Of a stretch of 64,000 nt of DNA, positions 21,560 to 31,301 are shown one piece after another (position 1 is the first letter of the stretch; each line of letters begins with the position of its first letter). A program made the position numbers and the translations under genes. The stretch spans positions 1,031,001-1,095,000 of the forward strand of contig JAGPYM010000008.1 in NCBI GenBank assembly GCA_020736575.1, given 5' to 3'. The stretch comes from Thelonectria olida. Lineage: Eukaryota; Ascomycota; Sordariomycetes; Hypocreales; Nectriaceae. Below the pieces are notes generated by a model. It was not told the origin of the DNA. It saw nothing but the letters and a program-made list of their open reading frames with translations, and ran no database searches.

Positions 21560-22436
21560 TGTGAGAAATGTGTGCTGTGGATGAAACGAGGTGAGGTGAG
21601 TTGAGTGACGTCGGTGAGTGAGGCGGGGTGGTTTTGTCTTGAGGGATGGATCGACACGTGTAAATGCGATTTCCTGTTTCACAGCACAACTGGGCAGGTA
21701 CGATAGTGTTCAAAGTGACGCACGCGAATTAAATAGACGACATAAAAGACAGAATAAAATAACAACTTTGCAACATTTGGCGGCGACTCGGTGAGGTTTT
21801 ATTAACCGTCTCTCATGCTCTGGCGGGGGCAGAGGATAAATGTCATGATGGAGTTATGGGGGGGATCCATTCATGACTTCAGGCTAATTGCAACGAGAGA
21901 GATCTGGCATGGATTTCCCTTCAACCACGTTGCTACAGGGGGTATTCTAGTTTGTTAAATAGCAGTAGATTTCTACATGCCCACCAACAATAGTACGATG
22001 TCTGACACCAGCTCAGCGACAAGTGACGGCAGGACCTGTTGTGGGGGGGCGGATGGCGGGGTTCAGTCATGATGGGCTGGCAAGCTGGCGGAGCTTGAGT
22101 GGTGCGGCTGCCGGTGAGAAGGGGAGCTTGCAGGGATGCATCATGAGGGGCATCTATAGCATGTAACTGTAGTCTGCTGAGCTTGGTTGTATAAAATGTT
22201 CTGTAAGGGCAAGGCTACCCTTCGGACCAACAGCCACAAAGAGGCCCCTTGAAGCAGAGGAACCTCGCAACAAACTCCGACCAGCGTAGATTCAAAGGTG
22301 GCCATAGTAGCAGACCAAGTCATGTGTATGTTCAGACTCGGCCAATAAAACCTTTTCATTCGCAACAGAGTGGTATCTCAAAATATCAAAGCAACGTCCA
22401 AACAATCCTTCTCCAAGTGCCGCCCAGTGCCCTATA
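21560..22436. other. Intergenic region, aldose epimerase promoter and ferric reductase 3' end
   Basis: 877 bp. The left part should be the epimerase promoter. A poly-G run lies at about 21860-21865 and a C/G-rich block near 22035-22060. No coding frame is convincing. Confidence 0.45.
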
Positions 22437-24386
22437 TTACCACTCTAGCCGGTCGTCACAAACCAGGCTCACATCGAACCTCTCCTCACCCTTCCATACC
22501 TTGCCCGCCGAGTTGCATCCCGCGATAATCGTTCGCAAGTCGCTAATCATGCCACCCGGACCACTAGCAAACACCGTCGTCGGGCCTCGAATCGTGTTTC
22601 CGACAAAGTCGTTCACCAGCTTGTTCAGGTTTGGGTGTCGCTCATGGTCGTCCGTTCCATGGCCCATCTTGGCGACTGGCACTTCTGTTCCGCACTCACA
22701 TCCCGCCTCTGAGCCTGATGATGATGCGGGATGCACTTGGCTGTCATCGACGGTGACTTCGTCCTTTTCCAATAGTAGAGGGCGGCTGCCGGTATCTCGG
22801 GTGGCGTAAACTCGGATCTTGAGGTTGAGGGCTTTGCGGGCGGTGCGTAGAAGATCGAGCTCCTCCTTGACCCATTCGGCGTCGGCAGCATGACGGATCG
22901 CCCAGATGAGCTCTAGCTTGCGGTCCTTGGAAAGGGGTGATCGGGCGAGCTTAAGTAGAACAGGCAGCACGTAGACAATTCCAGTGCCTCCAGCGACACA
23001 TATCACGTTGGTGTCCGAGTGAACGTCTTCCATGACAGTCTCGCCGTAGGCGCCAGTAAGGATAACAGAGAGACTGGCCTGACCACCAGACTTTTCCATC
23101 TTGGCCGCAGCCAGCTCGGCAACCTTCTTAGTCTCACCCTTCTTTGCTCGGAGGATATAGGAGTGCTTGACAACGCCTTTCTCGACAGTTGGCACGTTGA
23201 GAGGGGTAAAGGGGTGGGACTGCCACACGCTGCTCTCGGTAAAGCAGAGGTAGTAGTGTTGGCCAACCTCCCAAGGATCCTGATTGTTCTCAAGATCGAG
23301 ACGAATGACATCGCCATACTCGGAATCAGGAAATCGAGTTACCACAGCCTGGGCGGCCTCGAAGCCCATGTTTCCAGAGGGCAGGTGGTGGTAGTGGAGG
23401 TATGCGGTCCTCAGGAGGCGGAATCCGCGGTCGGCGAACCAGAACAACAAGGAGGGCAGAAGAAAGCACTTCAGCTGCTTCCAGTGACCCCAGCAAGCAC
23501 CAATGTAGACCATGGCCAAGACATAGTGAGACTTGCGGAAGAACTCATAGCCGGTCAATCGGATACCCCAGGGGGTGCTAAGAACGACGAGAAGGGTCAA
23601 CAAGATCATGGCCACAACGCCCCAAACCATGTAAGTCTGCGCGATCCATTCGTTGCCAACAACGGGCTGGGGTTGATATAACTTGGCCTCGACGATGCAC
23701 CAGGCGATAGTGTGGAGACCGCTCTGCACGAAGATAATATAGCCGAGCCATCGATGAAGGAAGTTGAAGCTTTGGTATGGGACGCCAGTGATGAGAGAAA
23801 GGATGGACTCTCTGTTTGCCAGCATGACGGACAGAGGAGTCAGACCGTAAGCCAAGACACCAATGCGGTCTGACCAGGGACCAAGCGTAGTTCGGGTGTT
23901 GTACACTCCGGGCATCTTCTTGACAGGCGTCACCCACTTCTCATAGGTGAGGCCAACAAAACTCCAGATGGTCAGGTAAGCAACCAGGGAAAGCAGGATG
24001 ACGACTTGTAGACGGGTGGTGCGTCCAAACAGTAGACGAATCGAATCCGGGAGGAAGTATTGCCTTGAAGCGACGCCAATGGTACGGCGGACTTTTGTCA
24101 AGCCAGCCTTAGGGCTGAGTTCCGGGGCGATGGGCGGGGAGGAGGGCCGGCCCATGTGTCGGAAGATGGCCCAGAGGAAGAGGATGGCGAGGATGGTGGC
24201 CCAAATGATGCCCGTGTATAGCATGCTGAGGTCGTGGGCGTAGTAGACGAGGTCGAGGTACTCACACGATCCTGCGTCGTTCGTGCAAGGCAGAGCGCGG
24301 TCTGCGTATCCCCAATGAGGTTCTAGGGTTTGGGCCTCACTCATGTTTTGGATGTGACGAGCATCCAGCTCCATGGCGGGAGTCAT
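22437..24386 (-). CDS. Ferric reductase, FRE/NOX-type transmembrane metalloreductase
   Basis: An intronless gene of 649 residues. It should pass electrons from NADPH through FAD and two hemes to extracellular Fe(III) or Cu(II). The N-terminal outer segment carries cysteines (LPCTNDAGSCEY); about seven hydrophobic segments follow. Heme-ligand histidines lie in FLHRWLGYIIFVQSGLHTIAW and in FFRKSHYVLAMVYIGACWGHW. The FAD site HPFTPLN departs slightly from the usual HPFT(x)xS. The NADPH site includes VAGGTGIVYVLPVLL, and the C-terminus has FASGPGGMISDLR and ends CDDRLEW. ATG codons at 24386 and 24374 are both possible; I chose the first. The Ctr copper transporter is divergent from it, 918 bp away, which supports a role in metal uptake. 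Plasma-membrane location is likely; a vacuolar site is possible. Confidence 0.92.
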   Translation of the reverse strand: MTPAMELDARHIQNMSEAQTLEPHWGYADRALPCTNDAGSCEYLDLVYYAHDLSMLYTGIIWATILAILFLWAIFRHMGRPSSPPIAPELSPKAGLTKVRRTIGVASRQYFLPDSIRLLFGRTTRLQVVILLSLVAYLTIWSFVGLTYEKWVTPVKKMPGVYNTRTTLGPWSDRIGVLAYGLTPLSVMLANRESILSLITGVPYQSFNFLHRWLGYIIFVQSGLHTIAWCIVEAKLYQPQPVVGNEWIAQTYMVWGVVAMILLTLLVVLSTPWGIRLTGYEFFRKSHYVLAMVYIGACWGHWKQLKCFLLPSLLFWFADRGFRLLRTAYLHYHHLPSGNMGFEAAQAVVTRFPDSEYGDVIRLDLENNQDPWEVGQHYYLCFTESSVWQSHPFTPLNVPTVEKGVVKHSYILRAKKGETKKVAELAAAKMEKSGGQASLSVILTGAYGETVMEDVHSDTNVICVAGGTGIVYVLPVLLKLARSPLSKDRKLELIWAIRHAADAEWVKEELDLLRTARKALNLKIRVYATRDTGSRPLLLEKDEVTVDDSQVHPASSSGSEAGCECGTEVPVAKMGHGTDDHERHPNLNKLVNDFVGNTIRGPTTVFASGPGGMISDLRTIIAGCNSAGKVWKGEERFDVSLVCDDRLEW

Positions 24387-25304
24387 GATGGCGGTTGAGG
24401 ACGAGAAGAGTTGTGGGAGTGGCGATCAATATCTCAACCACGGGTGGATTTCAAGTCTGTACTCTCAAGTCTAGGACAGTAAGGCTTGAGTGCACCCCAG
24501 AGACGAAGACATAGAAAGAGAGAAGAGGTGGGAGTTAGACTTCGCCAACAGACGTGATGTCGTAGAAATAAGAAGAAGGCGAGTGGTCGGAACCCCACCA
24601 GACTCAACATCCCACCACTCATGGATCATTGTTATCCATCAAGCTTGAAGATGGACACATACGGCGCCGGGGCCGTGGAAACGGGAGCCAGGCCAGATGG
24701 GGGAATGATTCCCTGGCATTTTGGCGATATCTTGCTCAACCGTCTCCACGCGGGTGGTAACTCGACGGGCTTGATGAGACGAGGGCGAGTCAGCATGAAC
24801 TGCTGCATGCGAGTGATGGGTCAGAGATTGAGTCGTTTGGCGAGGGTTGCAAAGGTTTATGAGAGGGTTGACTCCATCGAGGTTCCATTCGGGTGCAGTT
24901 GAGCAGGAATGAGCACGTTTTCCCGGGGTCGTTGAGCGGGGCCCGGAGGAGAAAGGATCCGCTCGGCTCCGCAGTCGGCGGATCACGAACTTACTCGTTC
25001 ATTTGCTTCGGCCGGGATGAGAGCAAATAATGAGTTGCGTTATTCAAACCCGGCACATAATCGATCGTCTGTGGTTCGAATAAAGATCGGTGGCGGCCGC
25101 CTCATCGGTGAATACGCATCCTTGTTCGTGAAGTGCGACCGCGCCGTTGTTCATGCATCTATAAACCCCCTCACCCACTTCGCATTCGTGCATCATCAGG
25201 TGGCGTGGATTCCTTCGATTTGTTTTCTCTTTGAGTTGTCTAATCGTTGACTAACTCGTCCTCTCCATCCCACCCAGACAACAGCAAAACTACCAACCAC
25301 CACC
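24387..25304. promoter_or_regulatory. Divergent promoter region, ferric reductase / copper transporter
   Basis: 918 bp shared by the two divergent metal-uptake genes. Three sites resemble copper-response elements of the Mac1/GRISEA type: CTTGCTCA at 24731-24738 (one mismatch to TTTGCTCA), TGAGCACG at 24910-24917 (one mismatch to the reverse complement of TGTGCTCA) and GAGCAAA at 25021-25027 (reverse complement of TTTGCTC). One-mismatch octamers are expected by chance about once in this length, so this is suggestive only. A 77-codon open frame at 25017-25250 lies upstream of the transporter; I do not consider it a gene. Confidence 0.5.
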
Positions 25305-25910
25305 ATGATGGACATGGATAGTAGCGGCAGCAGTGCCGACTGCAAAATCAATGTATGATGCTCCCTCACATCTCTCACCTCCAAAAACCACCTCTAACCC
25401 GTCCCTCAGATGCTATGGAACTGGTACACAATCGACGCCTGCTTCCTCACCTCCTCATGGCAGATCCAGAACCAGGGCATGATGGCCGCCACCTGCATCG
25501 GCGTCATCCTCCTCGTCATCCTCGTCGAGTTCTTCCGCCGTCTGGGCAAGGAGTATGACAACCTCCTGCACCGTCAGTTCGAGCGCCAGGCCACCACCCA
25601 CGGCATTGCCGTTGCTGCCAGCGGGTGCACCGGCGCTGTCATCCCCACGCGCCAGACCATCAACTTCCGCGCGACGCCTCTCCAGCAGTTCGTTCGCGCC
25701 TTCATCCACGCCCTCACGTTTGGCGGCGCCTACATCATCATGCTGCTCGCCATGTACTTTAACGGCTACATCATTATTTGCATCTTTGTGGGCAGTGGGC
25801 TGGGCAAGTTCTTTTGTGACTGGCTGGTGGTCAAGGTTGACCTCGAGGGGCTCGATGGGGAGCACGGCAAGTCAAAGGGCATTGAGGAGACGACTGTTTG
25901 CTGCGGTTGA
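25305..25910 (+). CDS. Ctr-family copper transporter
   Basis: Ctr proteins import Cu(I) as trimers through the plasma or vacuolar membrane. Exons 25305-25352 and 25410-25910 give 182 residues. The N-terminus (MMDMDSSGSSADCKIN) is short, with one M-x-M. Segment 1 begins MLWNWYTIDACFL and runs to VILLVILVEFFRR; segments 2 and 3 contain the hallmark M-x3-M (MLLAM) and a G-x3-G motif (GSGLG). The C-terminus ends TTVCCG, a Cys-Cys pair suited to handing over copper. The intron of 57 nt lies between codons (phase 0), with donor GTATGA and acceptor CTCAG. The lack of a long Met-rich N-terminus suggests a Ctr2/Ctr3-type member rather than a high-affinity Ctr1 type. It pairs with the divergent ferric reductase. 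Confidence 0.93.
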
Positions 25911-27321
25911 CGAGAGATCCGCTAGAGTGAATGAATATCTGATTTGGACGAATGTTTTTTGCTTTTTGCGTTGATGCGTATTTGGTTTGGTGATACCCTT
26001 GCATGAGGAACTGGATGTATAGGTAGTGGTTAGATAGGCAGATAGTGCCTCGAGCAAGTAGAACCTGAAGGCAGTGTTTAGTGTTGGGAACACGCAGGCT
26101 CCAGACTAATGAGAATATTCCTCGACGAGATTTGAGTCTTGGTGACACTAGTTCTAACAAGAGTTAGGTCTCATCCAAAGTGTGCAAATGTGATCTGCAA
26201 CCACAAGGGTACGACAGATGAAATCACAACCCCGGGCTTCAACATCTCGTCGTTCCCGGGGATTTATTTCCTCTGCCGGTGCGTGAGTTAAGAGTCCAGA
26301 CGAAATCTGGTTAGAATCGACAAGATAATGTGCTCAATCATCAAAATCCCCATGGGACGAATTCCTAGTTCGTGCAGATGGAGCTTGGATCCGATCCAAG
26401 TCCCAAGATCCCGACCCGACCCATGATGGGCCGTGAGCAAGATGGGACCCCGGCCGGTGTGAGCCTCGCCGTTGGAGCAGGTTGTGATTGGGGAGAGGAG
26501 GAAGAACCCATCCACTCGTCTTCATCATCAGGGTCGTATGGGACGGGTAGACTAATGCGAATACAGTCTGGTGGTATTACCACTGTAGCTACAGGTATGC
26601 AGCATGCAGTAACTACCTTAGTGAATATGTCAGCAGCAGAAACACTTCGTATACATAGTACATAACTAAGGTAAGTGGTGGGAGGAATAACTTGCTCATA
26701 TTCGCTCGCATGCTCAACAGCTCGAAAATACAGCAAAAAATACAAAAAAATATCATCGTGTTAACATCAAAGAAAGGATCAAAGAAACACATGTTCCTGG
26801 CTCGGTCTGGGCATCTGGGGCTTTGCAGATGGCGCACGATGCGTATCATCACCAGGATGTCGGCAGACTCTCCCGACGCAAGCATTGGACCAAGATTCGT
26901 GGTGGTGCCAAATGGGCCAAAAGAACATGCTTTGTCTGTGACTCGCATTAAAATGGACCGACCAACAACATGCTCAATCACGCTCTGATGAGGTGGTTGT
27001 TTTCAGGAGCTTCTCGTTATTATCAGCCCGGCCACGCCATCTATCAACCGAGCACCGCCATGATCGCGCGAGCATCGGGCCAGCATCAGCTCTCAGTGCC
27101 ATGACCATTTCAGAAGCGAGCTGAGGGACAGATTAAGGCGACAACCTCCTTTGCTTCACTTGTTGATGGATAGAGTCATTGAAAAGCCATCGCTATTCTT
27201 CATTTCCCCCGCCGCAAGTCATCTTCCATTTTAATTTCTTCTTCCTTCTCTTCTCTTCTCTGCTTCTTCTTCTCTCCAACATCTTCATTTTCACCACCCT
27301 CCCTCGTCACCTTGGCCCAAC
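25911..27321. other. Intergenic region without a recognised gene
   Basis: About 1.4 kb between the copper transporter and the SAM-domain gene. The segment 26690-26780 is AT-rich. The last 150 bases (27190-27320) are strongly pyrimidine-rich, as expected of a fungal promoter and leader. Frames of up to 126 codons are present but show no family similarity. Confidence 0.45.
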
Positions 27322-27879
27322 ATGTCGTCCTATGCTAGTTCATACTCCAGTTCGGTCTCGTCGGCCTCCAGCTCTCCTCTCCTCTTCCAGCACGCCGAGG
27401 CCGCCGTCGACACAAACCGCATGGGCCATGAGCTCGACATCATCAAGACCTGGTTCGCCATCCTCAACGACGAGGAGCGCGCAGCAGCCCTATCCTCCAT
27501 CACCGAGCTGCCCTGTCTCCGCGAGATAGAGCCCATGATTCAGACCCTCAAGGAACGCAAGCGGGATCTGTGGCGACGACAAGAGGATCTCGTCATCCAG
27601 CCAGCCAACAGGACGAAATGGGTCATGCCAGCCTTCCCTCGCAACTCGGAGGATCCTAAGTGGATCACCAAATGGTTGAGGGCTTTGAGGCTGCACAAGT
27701 ATGAGAAGTGCCTGACGGGGTTGACGCCGACGCAGGTCTCGCGTCTCAACGATGCCGAGCTGCAGGAACTGGGCGTCGACACTGTCGGTGCCAGAGGGAA
27801 GCTTCTCAGAGTGAGTGCGAACCGTCATCAGTTATGTCTACAGCCATCTAACGATTAACAGGCTATCCAGAGTGGTTGA
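27322..27879 (+). CDS. Short SAM-domain protein related to Vts1/Smaug
   Basis: Exons 27322-27810 and 27862-27879 give 168 residues; the second exon adds only AIQSG before the stop. A Ser-rich N-terminus precedes ELDIIKTWFAILNDEERAAAL, which resembles the conserved N-terminal region of Vts1/Smaug proteins. Residues about 112-165 (WITKWLRALRLHKYEKCLTGLT to LGVDTVGARGKLLR) form a SAM domain close to the RNA-hairpin-binding SAM domain of Vts1, including the GARGKLL end. Full-length Vts1 proteins are several hundred residues; this one lacks the long middle. It may bind RNA and affect mRNA stability, but that is inferred from the domain alone. The splice site near the end could be misplaced. Confidence 0.7.
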
Positions 27880-28858
27880 GCAATCCTTCAAGGAACTAAA
27901 TACCAACCAAGACGAATGACGACAAACACACCATGATCTTCCACAACCACAGCACAGCGTTTCATTAGGCATGGCCCTCAGGGGGCACAACGGCGCAGGC
28001 GTCATTTCATAATTCTTCGAGTCGGCGTACTGGACATAAGGGACTGCCACATTCATAAGTACTGGCTCCCGACACACGGATAAGAGATGGTGAGCCAAAG
28101 AAATGGCCACCTGTAGGGAAGTGAAGGCATTCGCATGCCAAGGGATAAGGTCATTTGGGCATTTCGCGCAACAACACCTCATTAGGTCAATCACAGCTGA
28201 CACACGCCCGGGCACGTACCGATCCGGGCAAGGCCCCTTGCAGCGCCTTGCAGGGCGGCCCGATGATTGAGACGGATGGATGAGACATAGCGCCAGCGGA
28301 TGGCCCTCAGGGTGTTAATAAGGCGTTTAGGGGAATACACGAATTCCGGTCGTTTATATACTTTCCATGTACAAATAGAGAATAAACATTCGCCGAAACT
28401 GGAGATGCCCTTCTTCGAAGACGTGAAACAGATCCCTTCATTTTAAGTTGTAAACATGTCACCGCCCTTTTTCCACGATGAAGCATCCAATCCATCGCCT
28501 GGCACCTCAGCCACAGTTACCACAACTTCCATCCAGACGCAGGGCTCGTACCTAACCCTCAGCAAAGCCAGAGTTTCAGAACCATCCCTAGAACCCCGCT
28601 TCCGCGTACGCCACCCGTCATCGCATGAATGAACAACTGGGCGCATCAGATGCGACAGCGTGCGTGACAAGCTGACAGCCAGTGTCACATTGCCCTGTGG
28701 TGCATGTGCTTGCTGCGTGCATGCGCACCTAAGCCACCCTTCGTCCAGGCGACGGCGGCGGCGGCAGGCTGGCCCCAACCCGATGAACCCACCACACCCG
28801 GCGCCTTAACCTACAACTCACCAAACACGACAGAGGCCGTTCGACCGCACACATCGCG
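27880..28858. other. Intergenic region
   Basis: 979 bp between two plus-strand genes. It contains a palindrome-like stretch ccttgcagcgccttgcaggg near 28234-28256. The right part should be the promoter of the conserved nuclear protein gene. No frame is convincing as a gene. Confidence 0.45.
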
Positions 28859-29707
28859 ATGGCCACGTTATCCCCCAAAGTCACCCCCAAGAGGAAGCGC
28901 GGAGAGGAAGCCTGGATATCGCCCATCAAGTTCTCCTTTGAGGCTCCGACCGCCCTGGTCCCCGAAGATGGCAGCAACAGTCCCAGATCGACCGTCGCCC
29001 ACAAGTTCCGCGGCCTTGCTTTGGGAAGTGGGGGCGGGGCATCCAACGACGACGACGACGATGGAGATGCCGCCGAGGAGTCGCTCAAGAAGCGTCACCG
29101 GCCAGATGAGATGATGCTCGATGCTCCTCAAGTGGACGGTGCAGTCATCGATTTGGCTCAGAAGCCCATTCCCCCGCTTCAGCTTTCGGCAGAAGAGCCG
29201 CAAGCAGAACCAGTCACTCTCCCAAAGTCGCCGAAGTCCGGGGCCGGCGCGTCCCTGCACCGTGCATATCCCTCCATCAACCGGCTGTCCGACTCCAAGT
29301 CAAGGGTCAAGAAGAGATCCGGATCTCCCCCACTTCGCATCAAGAGGCTGCCGAGGCGGATAGGAGAAGACCATGGCGAAGTGGAAATTGTTGACCCGGT
29401 GAGGGCAGCCCTGACGTGGCACGAAGACGAAATCACCATTTACGATCCAGAGGACGAGGATGATGACGGCACTGGTATCAACGGTATTGGATTCAAGCCA
29501 ACGCCTGCACTGGCTCATACGAGAGCCATGAAGAGGAGACAGCAAATGGCTGAGTATCGCAAACGCGAGGAGGACGAGGCTAGAGCCAGACGCAACCAAA
29601 GACGTCGTGGCGGTGCGGACAGCACCATTCGACAAAACCAATCTCCGTCGAGAAAGGTCAGATTTACCGATGCAGAGACTCCGAACATTGCTATTACGAC
29701 AGGATGA
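28859..29707 (+). CDS. Conserved fungal protein of unknown function, likely nuclear
   Basis: An intronless gene of 282 residues. No catalytic domain is visible. The N-terminus TPKRKRGE is a basic nuclear-localisation-type motif, followed by ISPIKFSFEAP. The middle is disordered, with an Asp run. The best-conserved-looking part is at about residues 183-245: AALTWHEDEITIYDPEDEDDDG, then GINGIGFKPTPALAH and a highly charged helix, KRRQQMAEYRKREEDEARARR. The end, SPSRKVRFTD, resembles a short docking motif of the R-V-x-F class bound by protein phosphatase 1, which is only a motif match. The order basic motif, acidic patch and charged helix suggests a chromatin- or RNA-associated factor, but I cannot assign a function. 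Confidence 0.75.
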   Translation: MATLSPKVTPKRKRGEEAWISPIKFSFEAPTALVPEDGSNSPRSTVAHKFRGLALGSGGGASNDDDDDGDAAEESLKKRHRPDEMMLDAPQVDGAVIDLAQKPIPPLQLSAEEPQAEPVTLPKSPKSGAGASLHRAYPSINRLSDSKSRVKKRSGSPPLRIKRLPRRIGEDHGEVEIVDPVRAALTWHEDEITIYDPEDEDDDGTGINGIGFKPTPALAHTRAMKRRQQMAEYRKREEDEARARRNQRRRGGADSTIRQNQSPSRKVRFTDAETPNIAITTG

Positions 29708-30144
29708 GGTACGGTGAGCATGCGAATGGGCTGGGTTGGACGACCTCGGTTAAGGGCGGGTTAAAGGTTGTTTGGCGAGATGGTTTCTGGCGTTGACTTT
29801 TCTCTCCATGTTTCTGGTTTCAGAATGGATTTTGCGCAGAAGTGCACTCTTTCCAAGGTCGGGGCACTTTCGCGGGTTGCGTGGCGTTGCTTGGAGGACA
29901 GCTTAAGACTGTAACTCTTGATTTCTCTCAATTCTCTGCTTTATACCCAGTTCGTTGCGAACTCTCGAGTCTTTCCTTTGTTGTTAAAGGAACCCGACTT
30001 CTTTTCAAGATAATATCCAAACATCTCTGCATTTCCCATGCTCTTTGTCCTAGTATACAAGGGAGTTTTATTTGCTTTCCTGGGTCGAGCCACGCATACA
30101 TACACACGTTTGATACATGATACAAGATGGACTCGGAGTCTAGC
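29708..30144. other. Convergent intergenic region
   Basis: 437 bp between the stop codons of the unknown nuclear protein (+) and COX20 (-). It should hold both 3' untranslated regions. No coding signal. Confidence 0.5.
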
Positions 30145-30728
30145 TCACCAGAACTTGTACCAAGGCTTCTCTGAAGCCTTGCGCTCGGCTTCTAATCGCA
30201 ACACCTCCCTCCTCTCCTCTATCATCTTCTTTTGCTGTTCTCTTCGGGTCTCGGCCACCACTTCAATCTGTCGCTTCATTGTTCGGCGCTCGCATCGACG
30301 GAGGTATTGGCACCATTCGTAAGAAGCCATGCTTCCAATGACAAAGACCCCGACGGCCCAGTTTGCAGACTTGATGGCGTTCCCTGGGCGAAGCGTGTTA
30401 GCATGCGTGCAAGGGACTGTCAACGGCCTAGTGCTCGTAGCTAACCTCGGATCACAAAGTTCAATCCTCCAAGGCCGGCGCCAGAAGCAATTCCCGTGAG
30501 GAAGCCCTGGCGAGCGCAAGGCGTATTGGCGATATTTGCAAAGTCTTCCGATTTGATCATGGACACGGCGCCCGAAATTGTCGGTCGTTCGTTCGGGTTC
30601 TGTGGTGCGACGGATTGGCCTTCTTCTATCGGCTTGGACCAGACGTGCAGGGTCTTGTCGCCCGGTCCAAGTTGCGGCTGCTCTTGCGGCAGCGGCAGCG
30701 ATTGCCCATCCTCCGGTGTTGGCGCCAT
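30145..30728 (-). CDS. COX20: Cytochrome c oxidase assembly chaperone Cox20
   Basis: Cox20 sits in the mitochondrial inner membrane and chaperones Cox2 during its maturation for complex IV. Exons 30728-30446 and 30383-30145 give 173 residues. A Pro/Gln-rich N-terminal matrix or presequence-like region leads to the family block MIKSEDFANIANTPCARQGFLTGIASGAGLGGLNFVIRG, which includes the first membrane segment. After the intron, SANWAVGVFVIGSMASYEWCQYLRR forms the second segment with the conserved YEWC. The C-terminus is a charged helix (EERREVLRLEAERKASEKPW), perhaps a coiled coil. The intron is 62 nt and phase 1. It is divergent from the polymerase epsilon gene. Confidence 0.92.
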
Positions 30729-31301
30729 TTCTGGCTACCTTTGTGACGCAATGGGTATCATGAAAGGCGGCCGAGGTCGCTTTTTAGAGGGGGCCGAAGC
30801 AGCTTTTGCGATGGGTCGATGACGCTTAAAGCCGTTGAGTGTCTCGATGTGGCTCGTGCATCTCAATGGTTCTAGGTTTCTGACGCATCAGCCACTGAGG
30901 CGCACTGCAAATTGGCGCTTGCACTTTCACGAGCCAACGACTCGAACGAGAGAGGGAATCCATTAAACGTTGGTGGGGCAGGTGCGAGAGCGTGTCGCGC
31001 TGGACGCGTTCAGACGCGTTCTCCTAGTTCTACCAATCTGGGTCAAGGCTTTTGATGAGGCCCTGTCCGTTCTCTAGCATCCCGTCGCTTCGCTACCAGA
31101 CAGACACAGACACAAACGCTCCGCTTCACTCGAAGGTCCATTGTTGACTTTCCTTCCTTTACTTTGCCGTCAATTCTTTTAATTTTCCCTACAACGCTCG
31201 TGTACCAGTTTTTCCTCTCATGCCGGCTGTTGTATTGCTTCGAGTGTCCCGGACGTAGTAGCTCGACCCTCACCACCCACGTCCCGCGAGAACTCCCCAC
31301 G
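30729..31301. promoter_or_regulatory. Divergent promoter region, COX20 / POL2
   Basis: 573 bp between divergent starts. The sequence acgcg occurs twice at 31004-31018 (ggacgcgttcagacgcgtt), giving two ACGCGT elements. ACGCGT is the MluI cell-cycle box bound by MBF in yeasts and commonly drives S-phase genes such as replicative polymerases. The pair is placed about 290 bp upstream of the POL2 start. Confidence 0.55.

Noticed and set aside
25017..25250. 77-codon frame upstream of the copper transporter
   Set aside because: No resemblance to any protein, and it fills the leader/promoter; an upstream frame effect is possible but unsupported.
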